In this document: piece by piece, positions 31,801 through 40,300 of the stretch | Position numbering within the stretch: position 1 is the stretch's first letter | How the letters are laid out: each line of letters starts with the position of its first letter | NCBI GenBank assembly: GCA_037349105.1 | Contig: JAYJMM010000041.1 | Location: 6,508,501 to 6,572,500, forward strand | Direction: 5' to 3' | Source: Limnomonas spitsbergensis | Taxonomy: Eukaryota; Chlorophyta; Chlorophyceae; Chlamydomonadales | DNA length: 64,000 nucleotides | The notes under the pieces: generated by a model | Told to the model about the DNA's origin: nothing | The model's database searches: none | What the model saw: only the letters and a program-made list of their open reading frames with translations | Program-made: the position numbers and the translations under genes

Positions 31801-34257
31801 AACCCATGCAGGCGGTACAGGCCTCCTCATTGCAGGCACTGTCGCTCAACCCTACACCCTTATCACATGCAGGCGGTACAGGCCTCATCTCTTCAGGCGC
31901 TGCCCCTCAACCCAAGGCATTTCCTGGTAGGCGCCGACGGCGGGCGCGTGCTCAAAGGCTCCTGGGTCGGCGTCGCCCCGGCGCCCAAGGAGTACGTCGT
32001 GCACGACCACGAGTCCGCCGCGACGCTCGGGGGCACCGGCCGCGCCCGCGTGCTGTCGTGCGTCACCGCGCTGCACGTGTCGCCCGTCTGCCCGTGGGCG
32101 TTCCTGGCGGGGCACGACGACGGGACGGTCACGCTGCACAGCCTCGCGCTCTCGACGGCGGCCGCGGTGTGGCCGGGCGTCGCGGCGGGCGGGGTCAAGG
32201 CACTGAGGTGGTCGCCTGCGAGGCCTTGCGTGTTCTTCGTGCTGGATGCGATGTGCATGCTGTCCTGCTTTGACCTGTCGCAAAACAGGTGGGGAGGGGC
32301 GGGGAACGTGTGTGTCAGTGGGTTGGATGGGGGGTGGCAAGGGAGGGGGCGTGAGTGTAATCATAGGGGGGTCTTGGGGGGAGGAGGGGGAGAGGGGAGG
32401 GGAAGGGTGCGTGGGGAGGGTGTCAGGAGGGGGGGGGGGGAGCAGGTGCGTGTAGGGAGGGGGCAAGGGTCTTAGTTCTCTGAATCAAAACAATAAGTGC
32501 AAGAGAATGCAGGGCGGATGCAGAGATTTCTTTGGCGCCCGTGTTGCATCGATCAGACTTTCAGAGTGTGTTTTTGTAAGGGCACCTAGGGTGGCAAGGT
32601 GCTAACTTTTCAGCCTTGCGAAAATGTAGGGACAGCCTTACGGTCCTCATGGCAGTAGGCTCAAGGACAGTAAGGCGCTGTCCTTACATTTTCCAGCACC
32701 CATTGTATTTGTCAGGCTGAAAGCACATTTCTTTCATGAACTGGGGCACTGGGCCCTCCTGCACAGCACGAGCGTTATCCCTGAGTCCTAGGCATGCTTT
32801 CCCCCAGCCCCGGCCATGCGCTCCTACACAACACACGCACATAAACGCTCAGCCCTTCACCTCGGCACCAAGGTGCTCTCCTTCACTCCTCAGGCCTAGA
32901 CCCTAGACCCTTCCCTGCCGCCCTGACCGCGCCCTCCGGCACTTCACAAGCATAACCCTGGACCCTAGACCCTCCACCGCGGCCACAAGGTGCTCTTCTG
33001 CACTAAACATGCCTAGACCCTAGACCCTTCCCTGCCGCCCTGACCGTGCCCTCAGGCACAAGCTGATAAGCATCAACATTGTGTGTTCTCCTGCAGTACA
33101 TGAGCATAAACCTTAAGACCCTGAACCCTGGACCCTTAACAGCAGCATCAAGGTGGTCTCCTGCTCTTCACGAGCCTAGAGCCCAAACCCTTCACGCTTA
33201 CTTCACCGTGCCCTCCTGCCCAAGCATAAAACCGATAACCTTTCCTGCCGCCTTGATTTCCGCCTCCGGCACTGCAGAAGCATTCACCCTAGGCTCTAAA
33301 CCGTTAACCCTAGGCCCTAAACCCTAAAATGTTAACTCTAGGCCCTAGACCTGAAACCGTTAACCTAGGCCCTAAACCCTCAACCTTCAACCCTAGGCCC
33401 TCAACCCTCAAGCGTTAAGCCTGAGTCCCAGACCGTTTCCTGGATCACAACCAGTGCTGTGCAATTACGCCGCAATTCAAAACTTTTGTACCGGTTACTA
33501 ATCACGGTCCTGTGCTGGTAAAAGTAGCTGAATTTGCCTCGGAATGCCTGTGGCTGAAACTCAGCTACGTAATTCAGCCACCTGTAATTCAGCCCCCATA
33601 GGCACCGTGATGGGAACAGCTCTGATCATGCCCCTGGGTACACCTGAAATTCAGCTACGTAATTCAGCTATGTAATACAGCTACTTAATTCAGCCACCGT
33701 AAGGTCCATGATGGGAACAGCTCTGATAATGCCCCTGGGTACACCTGAAATTCAGCTGCGTATTTTAGCTACGAAATCCAGCTTCATACTTCAGCTACGT
33801 AATTCAGGCACTGTAAGGACCGTGCTGGGCGCAGTGATGATCATGACCCTGCCCCTATGCTTTACACAGGACCGCTCCAGTGTACACACAGTCCTTCATG
33901 GCACTACACAAGCTGATAAGCATCAACTGTGGGTGCTCTCCTGCAGTACATGAGCATAAACCCTAGGCCCTGAACCCTGGACCCTGAACCGCTTTGCACA
34001 GGACTGCTCCAGTGTACACACAGTCCTTCATGGCAGCAGACCATGCAGGGGGTGCCAGCCTGGCCACCTGCCTGGAGGTAGGGACTGTGGCGCAGGATGA
34101 GGAAGGTGCCCAGCAGCTGCCCGGTTTCGCGGTGGGCTATGACGACGGCCGGGTGGACTTCCTGTCTTTCTCGGACGCGTATGTGGAGCTGGGGAGAGAG
34201 GAGGCCAAGACGCTGGTGGACCTTGTGGGGGCGGCGCCTGCGGCTGTTGTCAAGTGA
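17469..34257 (+). CDS. DYNC2I1: IFT dynein-2 intermediate chain 1 (WDR60 / FAP163-like), WD40 protein
   Basis: Intermediate chain of the retrograde intraflagellar-transport dynein; acts in cilia/flagella. Exons: 17469-17522, 18030-18177, 19538-19638, 20396-20488, 21602-21760, 23689-23962, 25100-25299, 25890-26031, 26962-27138, 30521-30744, an uncertain one from 31014, 31873 (or 31897)-32288, 34002-34257 (TGA). Phases agree across all junctions except around the uncertain exon. The N-terminus is acidic (EEFDDYEDEFE). A light-chain-binding-like stretch (ASQTNDDAKEEECQTEE then IEFGAY) matches the WDR60 QTEEIE region. WD40 blades follow: SLCVWDLSAP with ISEGTPSCCGF, GGVCLWDLEE, GDVTIW, DLDLGMRMGSCVRL, NPRHFLVGADGG, FLAGHDDGTVTLHSL, LRWSPARPCVFFVLDA, and a last GYDDGRVDFL. 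About 750-800 residues. DYNC2I2 (WDR34) was considered; the long acidic N-terminus and WSPxRPxVF context favour DYNC2I1. Start ATG directly follows ATTAATTA. Confidence 0.9.
17756..17870 (-). repeat. Dispersed GGCCGG element, minus orientation
   Basis: Reverse complement carries GTGGGGGCCTGGTGCTGC, GGTTTGGTCCCCATCAGCCC and AGTGGCGGCAGCC, the consensus order of the family. Confidence 0.7.
18640..18780 (-). repeat. Dispersed GGCCGG element, minus orientation
   Basis: Reverse complement carries GAGGGGCCTGGTGCAGCAG, AAGTTTGGTCCCCATCAGCC and CCAGTGGTGGCC, followed by GTAGCTG words at the outer edge. Confidence 0.72.
18956..19228 (+). repeat. DYNC2I1 intron 2: 27-bp telomere-like array, ~10 copies
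   Basis: Unit GGGCAGGTTTAGGGTTAAGG with TTATCT; each copy contains CAGGTTTAGGG, a donor-like CAG|GT next to the telomere-like word. Confidence 0.92.
19760..20225 (+). repeat. DYNC2I1 intron 3: copies of exon 3 end plus GGGTTTGGGGGTGTTA array
   Basis: Diverged copies of the exon end (QQASARIKLTAALKKIKQ with donor) at about 19765-19860 and 20165-20222; a further copy lies at 20610-20670, beyond the small exon 4. Between the first two, 19890-20140 is a strongly G-rich ~17-base repeat. Confidence 0.85.
21830..22115 (+). repeat. DYNC2I1 intron 5: copies of exon 5 end
   Basis: Partial copies near 21855-21895 and 22025-22115. The second keeps ASHTNDDAKEEECQTEE almost intact. Confidence 0.85.
22400..23660 (+). 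repeat. DYNC2I1 intron 5: about nine copies of exon 6 acceptor and start
   Basis: Serial ~110-150-base copies carrying CTATGCCAGCCAAGCCCC...GAGGTGGACCAGAGCTCC, i.e. exon 6's GAYASQAPDD...VEVDQSS. Each is preceded by a pyrimidine-rich tract (TTCCCCCCTCCCCCTGCTCC). Confidence 0.9.
23985..24600 (+). repeat. DYNC2I1 intron 6: ~8 copies of exon 6 end alternating with TTCAGCTACAA
   Basis: Each copy repeats GGGATAGCACCCAGTAGGTT (exon end LGIAP plus donor) followed by two or three TTCAGCTACAA words. Several copies have lost the GT. Confidence 0.88.
24605..24890 (+). repeat. DYNC2I1 intron 6: ~115-bp tandem repeat, 2.5 copies
   Basis: Unit contains GCCTGCTAGTACGGTACCGG and TTGGTGTGCTGATATGCTTC; unrelated to any exon I recognise. 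Confidence 0.88.
24930..25050 (+). repeat. DYNC2I1: copy of exon 7 acceptor and first ~85 bases
   Basis: Repeats CCCCACAG|ATACCAAGAGG through RGVTSGIVSLSHP, directly upstream of the genuine exon at 25100. Confidence 0.9.
25540..25620 (+). repeat. DYNC2I1: copy of exon 7 end and donor
   Basis: Repeats EPLIVVAYxPVGxxLGxAELLK plus GTGTGTGAGG; the genuine exon ends at 25299. Confidence 0.9.
25733..25832 (+). repeat. DYNC2I1: copy of exon 8 acceptor whose TGTGTGTG became a (GT)~32 microsatellite
   Basis: The copy matches exon 8 (GCAG|GACCATACCCTGGCC...GGCTGCCTGTGTG) up to the short TGTGTGTG of the coding sequence, then runs as pure GT from about 25768 to 25831. Confidence 0.95.
26120..26290 (+). 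repeat. DYNC2I1: two copies of exon 8 end
   Basis: Diverged copies of CTCCTGCTGCGGCTTTGCAC (exon 8's CCGFAPAPAS region) at about 26127-26175 and 26230-26290. Confidence 0.8.
26610..26958 (+). repeat. DYNC2I1: four tandem copies (~80 bp) of exon 9 acceptor and start
   Basis: Each unit is ACCCTGCATCCCAG|GCATGG continuing as GMEEGGVCL, then TCGGACCTTGTCAG and CCCTTAACCC. The genuine exon follows at 26962 with CTGTGGGACCTGG instead. Confidence 0.95.
27195..28110 (+). repeat. DYNC2I1 intron 9: copies of exon 9 end grading into a GTGGTGGGAGTT array
   Basis: Two good copies (27205-27295, 27365-27440) of TTECSPDMASSGAPVVSVVVVPR with donor. From ~27700 shortened copies (GGCCGGCCGTGTCTGTTGTG) are embedded in a (GGGAGTGGT)n-like array to 28110. 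Confidence 0.88.
28140..28400 (+). repeat. DYNC2I1 intron 9: two ~125-bp direct copies
   Basis: Block with GCATGCAGGTTTGTCACACT at 28160-28240 and 28290-28365; not exon-derived as far as I can see. Confidence 0.8.
28410..28560 (+). repeat. Dispersed GGCCGG element, plus orientation
   Basis: GGGGGCCTGGTGCAGC, CCATCGGCCGTAGGCCG, AAGGTTTGGTTTCATTC, CAGTGGTGGCCGCCCGGCGG in order. Confidence 0.75.
28790..29325 (+). repeat. DYNC2I1 intron 9: 36-bp telomere-like array, ~15 copies
   Basis: Unit TTCTTCGAGGGTCTAGGG + TTTAGGGTACCTCCAGTG; 36 bases keep one frame open (VFFEGLGFRVPP), which is an artefact of the period. Variation is mostly TTTAGGG/TATAGGG/TGTAGGG. Confidence 0.95.
29415..30315 (+). repeat. 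AT-rich element family (GAGGGAAGGCAAATCAAATC), three copies plus a 28-bp array from its end
   Basis: Three related ~170-200-base copies (about 29440-29660, 29935-30090, 30095-30310) share CGCCAGTTTT, TGAGGGCAG and CCGAGGGAAGGCAAATCAAA. Between copies one and two, the last ~28 bases are tandemly repeated seven times (29736-29932). Confidence 0.85.
30375..30460 (+). repeat. DYNC2I1: copy of exon 10 acceptor and start
   Basis: Repeats AGGCGGTTCTCGCACCACTC through the SLTAxGDVTI region, 140 bases upstream of the genuine exon. Confidence 0.85.
30795..30910 (+). repeat. DYNC2I1: copy of exon 10 end and donor
   Basis: Repeats GSCVRLIRVSANVRLGMAAL...AAGLLA with the donor region altered from ACAGTGAGT to AGGCTGAGT. 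Confidence 0.9.
31440..31895 (+). repeat. DYNC2I1: six to seven copies (~60 bp) of exon 12 acceptor and start
   Basis: Units of GCAGGCGGTACAGGCCTCRT + CTTCAGGCGCTG, each followed by CCCTAAACCCTTAACCC words that precede the next acceptor. The genuine exon is the last copy. Confidence 0.93.
32870..33440 (+). repeat. DYNC2I1 intron 12: CCCTAGACCCTAAACCC-rich tract
   Basis: Degenerate C-rich telomere-like words (CCCTAGACC, CCCTAAACC, AACCCTTAAC) interspersed with CCTGCCGCCCTGACCG blocks, upstream of the last exon. Confidence 0.85.
33860..33990 (+). repeat. DYNC2I1: copy of the last exon's acceptor and start
   Basis: Repeats CACAG|GACCGCTCCAGTGTACACAC...CTTCATGGCA 130 bases before the genuine acceptor at 34001. 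Confidence 0.9.
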
Positions 34258-37200
34258 CGGCAGTTGACGATCTGAAGTTTGTTAAGCGCTGTTCTTTACA
34301 GCTCTGCAGATAGAGCATCACATTTGATGCATGGGATATGTGTCCGTAAACCGGTATAGGCACTAATTGCGCCAGGGCAGCGAGCGAAAACCAGTGGCCA
34401 CCCTGGGCTGGAAACCAACACACGATCATATCAGATAATGAAGACTTCCATTCGGATTAAAACAAGAGACCGAGTTCGTGTCGGAGTTCACGGTAATCCT
34501 CTTGTAACTTACATGCAATGTGTTTATAACGGTGCATACCCGCTGGCATGTACGCTCGGCCGCGTGGGGCTGGTAGGGAATGACTCCATGCGCAATTCCA
34601 ATTGCAATGTGTGTGCAACGTGACACTGCTGCCCCACCTGGACAGTGTTGATTGGGGGTGGAGGGACACAACATTGGGGGGCCATCACACGCAATTCATA
34701 AATGAAACATATCACGAATTAGGCAAGAGTGCGGCAAATAACTAGGCAACTAATATACAATTGGGCATGTGCATAGCAGCCTTGTCCCTGTCTGCCTTCA
34801 GCTTGAGCTGGGTGATAAGCTGCTGAGCTGGGGCAGTGGTTTGCTCGCTTTGTGCTCTATGGTCGCACACCGCCTTGCATCGGATCAGAAGTGGCCAACA
34901 ACAGCAATCGCTGTAGTGATTGCTGTGAATTGCATGCAGCCTGAATCAAGGGAGGACAGGTCGACGGGACACGCTGAAGCCCTGGTCTGTCAATGACGTT
35001 ACACCTCTGGGCCCTGCTCAAAAGGCTCGGCCACATGGGCGCCCAACAGTGAAGCTGGGAGAGGGAGCGTTAATGACGTTACACCTCTGAGCCCTGCTTA
35101 AAGAGGGACAGCAGGGGTGTAAATCACCCCCAGCCGGCTGAGCCCTGGTCTGTATGCCCTTTAAAAACATAAGGGACTATGACCCCCCGTAGCCTAACTG
35201 CTGACTCGGAGTTAGCAGTTAGGTGGACTATTTGCAAGGAAAATTAGGACACCAAGGATGGAAACGGCAGACTAGACAGTGTGAACAATCAGATGTTTAG
35301 GAGGGACAGGGACATGGAGGGGTCGGTGGACTACCAATTGCAGGGGAGAGGCACAGATGTTTTTTGTGGTCATGGTTGTGCATGGTAGCTGGAATTGAGG
35401 GAAAGGGGGGGGGGGGGGAGAGGGAAGGGGGGGGGGGCGGGAGGGCAATGGCAACAGGTGGGGTCAGGGGCCAGGGAAGGTATGTAGAGGGCCCACCCAG
35501 CAGCGCACACAAAGCGTATGAGCGCGGCATGATATGTGAACTTGTGAGGAAGGTAAACACGGAGATTGGATGTAAAATTGTAACCTCAAGTTCGAGAATG
35601 CGGGTCTTTCAACGTTATTGAAGGGATAGAAAGACGGTAAGGTTAGCAAGGCGGGTGGGACATGAGTTACGAAGATCAGCAACGATGAGTCCTTCACATA
35701 GGAGGAGATTCAAACGAAGGCGACAGAGGGTGACAGAGGGAACAGCTGGAGGCATGGACAGTTGCACACACAGAGACACTTTCAAGTAGAGCATTGGCAT
35801 CAGAAAAGCATGTGCCTTACTTGCCGGCTGCACCCCAGTCTCCCTGGTACATCAATCAAGAGGTCATTTGTTGAGCCCCCCAAAACATGTGTGTTTTTTT
35901 GTTTAGTTTTGTGAATAGCACAATAAGGCGCACGGTGCGTTTGTTGGTGGCATGCATGGTGGTTGTATCCATGTAATCAATTGCTGGCTGCCTGGCTCAT
36001 GGCGGCAGCGGCGGCGAGCGGTGTGAAGCTGTTGGTGGCGCAACCCAGCATTCTGGACACAGGTGGTCCAGTGTGGCCCCATGACCTGACATGAGGCACC
36101 TTGAACTAAGCTGTTGACGATGTTAGCGAGTGAACATGTATTTTCTGGGCCCACTTCCTAGCATGCAACGCAGAGATCCCTAAAGAGGCAGCGGCGTTTA
36201 CGATGCCATAATGGAGCATCACAAAGCTACCGAGATCTGCATTTGCTTACTACTTCATAGGAAGCGATTAATTAATTCGCACACATCAAACTGCTGACCG
36301 TATTAATTATTCCACGCAATTGCTCATTAACTCATATTTATCAACTACCGGTACGGATGTTCATAATTCGTTTTAATCAAATTACTCATTATTTTGCTTG
36401 TCGGTAAATTAAACCGCTGACCGACTTGTATTCATTAAAATACTCGTGAATTTATTTCATAAATCCCTATGAGAAGCAATTGCTACCAATGTATTTTTAC
36501 CCGCCTTACCTACTTTAATGTCGGGGAGGGTACAGTACATTTTTCCACCTGTCCAAGAGATGGGTGCTCCAGCCCTAAAGGCTTCCTGCAATTATTACCT
36601 GTGCACATAGCGATGTGTTTTACTACTGCGTATTGGTACGTCTTACGGTAGTGCCTGATATCTTTTTATCACAGTTTATCTAACTGTTTTAAGTTTTTTT
36701 ATATAATATAGATTAGCACCAGCATTACAACTTGTCAAGGACGTTACAAGGAAGCACAAGGAAAGGTGCTCAAGGATACCATTTTGATTTCCTGTAGAGT
36801 CGGTCTGTCTGGCAGTGGGCAGGTGCGTGGCATTTTTTTAGCGCATGCCTGACTCGTATCTTCGCGTTCGGACGTGATACTCGGATTCGCAGAGCAAGCC
36901 AGGGGTTGATAAACATCTTCTGAAAAGGGGACTTCCGACTTCCATACCTCTCTCTCCACACGATAGAGTAGTCCTCGAGTCAACATCCAAACACACAACC
37001 TAGCACGATCCAAACTATCATACGTATTGCCACGAAAATAAAATACAGCCCATGAGTCTACCAGTGCCTACGATACACAAGGAAATCATTAATCTGTTTT
37101 AAAGAAAGGAAGCCTTGGCCTGTCAGCTCCGTCAACGTGGCCACACAGCCCGCGCCTCTCAGGCCTCAAATAATAAAGCTGCACCTCTGGGCCCTGCTTA

Positions 37201-37348
37201 AATAAAGCTCGGCCACGTCGGCAAACATAACACACAGGTCTTACGTGTCAAGAACAGTGCATACCCCCTCGGCCCTGCTGAACGCTCGGCCGCGTGGGGC
37301 TGGTAGGGAATGACTACACACTCAATTCCAGCTACCATGCACAGCCTC
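34258..37348. other. Convergent intergenic region with short duplicated blocks and an AT-rich island
   Basis: Lies between two stop codons. A block with CTCGGCCGCGTGGGGCTGG is present at 34556-34600 and again at 37284-37325. A related block (GGGCCCTGCTCAAAAGGCTC) appears at 35010-35050, with weaker versions at 35088-35160 and 37180-37230. A poly-G/GGGA run occurs at 35403-35445. An AT-rich island covers about 36190-36740. No convincing gene, tRNA or rRNA was seen. Confidence 0.6.
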
Positions 37349-40300
37349 TCAGGCCTTGGGTGTGGTGGGCGTCGGCTGATTGAACATGGAAGCTGGCGCG
37401 AAGCTGAGGCCGGGGATGATCCGAGGGTTCGCCGGTAGTACGGCCCACGTGTTGAGGATCGGGTTGTAGACCCCCTGGTTCCGGGGCTGCTCCGACTTGC
37501 GGTAGTGCGCGCCGTTGATCCCCGCTTGCTGGTTCAGCGCGGCGTTCTGGTCGTGGAAGCGCGAGTCTGAGGGCGGCGCCGCCCAGTTGTGCAGGATCGG
37601 GTCGTACGAGCCCCAGCTCGGGCCTTGCGACTGCCGGCATCTGCGCCCGGGCGTCGCGGGCCGCTCGCCCGGGACCGAGCACGCCGTCACCGGGGAGGCC
37701 CGTGGCGCAGAGGCTGGGCGCTGCTGGCTGCGGGCGGGGGGGCCGGGCGAGGGAGGGCGGCACTGGCCCAGGATCGGGTCGAACGAGGCGCGCACGAGGT
37801 CGGCGACGATGGCGACCCCGGCGCCGCCGTTTTCTCGCTGGAATTCGCGCTCCCTGGCCGCTTCGTAAGCGGGGTCGCGTTGCTGTGAGAACGAGTGCAG
37901 GATCGGGTCGTACGAGCCCATCTGGTTGTGGATCTCGCCGCGGGGGCGCGTGGCACTGAGCGGGGGCAGGCAGCAAGGACACAGGTTGCAGCAGTGAGGA
38001 GAGCGGCGCGCCACCCCGCTAGATAAACAAGGTTCTAAACCAGCAGCCACACAATGGCCCATAATGTAACACGGAGCAGTTTGCTAGCTACGCAGACGAG
38101 CTCTGAACCCTGCTTCATTCAATTCAGCTGAAGCCTTGCCTCGCCTTTGCCCTGGATCAGGAGCGGACCGGGAGTAGGATATTTCTTGAACTCTTGATAT
38201 TTTAGAAAGAGGTGCGAGAACAGGTGTACAAAAAAGCGGCAGGCCTGCCCAAGGGTGACGGGGTCCTAGGCCCTCTGGCATGAAGCTCTCTGGCGGGAGG
38301 AGCACGCGCCACGCAGGCCCAAGCTACATCCCGTCCCACCGCCGTGCTACGGCAGGTCTTAATGCATCAAGGTGCCTTTTTGCAGCTAAAATTGTATGTA
38401 AATTGCAGCTAAATTGTCATTGAATTGCAGCTGAATTGTCATTGAATTGCGGCTGATTTGTATCCGAATGGCGCTACCTACAAATAGGCAATTAACAATG
38501 CTGCTCACCTCTCTGGCCTGGCGTGTTTGTAGGGTTTAGGGTTGCCGGAACCCTCTACCTTTTCAACTCGGGGCCGTGCTCAGACAGCTCACCTCTCGGG
38601 TCTGTGGCCCTTTTGCCAGATCCGGTGGGCAGGCACATCCTGAAGTCGCGGACCCGAAGGCACACACAGTGCAGCGGAGCGGAACATTCAGGGAGTTTGA
38701 CACTCATGACTTCATTTGCTGGCAGCATCAGGCCTCCACAGCCGTAGCAGTGATGCAGCTGATTTGTAGCTTGATTTCAGCTGATTTGTAGCTTGATTTC
38801 ACAATTAGGACTGCTGCTCACCTCCCAGGCCTGGCGTGTGTGTTCAGGGTTTAGGGTTGCCGGAATTTTACTATTTTCAATTCGGGATGCTCACTAGCTC
38901 AGACAGCTCACCTCTCAGGCCTGGCTTTCTTGCCAGATCCAGTGGGCGGGCGCACCCGGAAGTCATGGACGATGGGGTCGCACGCAGTGCCCTCCTCAGC
39001 CTTGCCCCGACCGCGGTCCACGATGTGTCCGGCCTCCCAGAGGGTTATGATGCTGTCCGGCGCCTGCAGGGAGGAAAGACAAATGCAACTCAGCCACAGT
39101 TCAGGGCGCTGATGCGGTCGGGTGCCGGTGACAAACAGCATAATTGTTTTCGATTTATCTATTTTAAAGTAGGCGTCGGTCCACAATGCGTTCAGCCTCC
39201 CAGAGGTTTATGATGCTGTCCGGCGCCTGCAGCAACCAGAATTGAAAGATTAAGATATCATGCTTATTTCACTGATTTAACTTCAAGGAGGCGTCGGTCC
39301 ACAATGCTGTCTGGCCACCCACCAGGTGACGATGCTGTCCCAGCCCCGGCGTTAACCTGCAGGCATGCAAACAGATTTCAAAGCCCAGCCAGGATTCAGA
39401 CACCGCCACAGGCGGCAATTGGTGCGCTAAGGGTGACGATGCTGTCCCGGCGCCTGCAGCAACCAGAATGGAAAGAGGGGAAAATCAGGTTTACAGTATT
39501 TGATAGGTTTATTATGATGGAGGCCCCGGTGCACAATGTGTCCGCCGTCCCACGGAGTAATAGTGAAGTCAGGTGACATTCAATAGGGGGGAGCAAAATG
39601 CGCCATAATTTGATCGGTTTATTGTAAAGGAGGCCCCGTTCCACGATGTGTCCTGCATGATGATTGAAAAGTTGGGTGACAGCCACTAGGGGGATCAAAA
39701 TATCAGATTTCCCCCATCGTTTCCCGGGGTATGGGTATTGTACGGGCAGATGGTGATGACAGCTTTCAGTGCCTTTTTAGTGAGTGGTATACCACTATCA
39801 GCTACAGTTCAGCTACACCGTGGCCCCCCGCTACAAGCCCCTGGTGCCCTGCTGCTTATGCTATCGGCCGGAGGCCGGTCCAGGTTCGGTGGGAATTGGC
39901 CCAGGGGTGGCCCCACGGGGCGGCTTAGCCAAGGTGTTTATTAGTCACTGAAATAAACACAGACAGTTATCAGGAGCCTGCAATTAGGGAGGGAAAGAAA
40001 ATACATATAAGAATATCGGTGCTGTATCTGTGTGAGGAAAACGTTTTTATACCGGTACGGGTGCATGCTTTATTCAATTATCCTGGGTTGCCCGGGCGGT
40101 TTAAGGTCCTTGGTGGAGGGTGATGATGGCTTCCAGGAGCCTGCAACAGGGGGATGGTGGGGGTGGGGGGAGAAATTCTTCGGAAAACATACTGGGATGG
40201 AAAACATTATTATACCTGCACCGGCACAAGTAAGAATTTACTTTTCCGGGTTGCTGACAGTTCCTGGGTGGATGGTGATGATGGCTTCGAGGTGCCTGCG

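Noticed and set aside
17469..34257. DYNC2I2 (WDR34/FAP133) instead of DYNC2I1
   Set aside because: The acidic N-terminus, the QTEE-IE segment and the ISEGTPSCCGF and WSPxRP blades fit WDR60 better from recalled family features; an alignment would settle it.
34280..34420. Possible tRNA-like sequence near AGCTCTGCAGATAGAGCATC
   Set aside because: No acceptor stem, anticodon arm or T-loop GTTCGA could be fitted.
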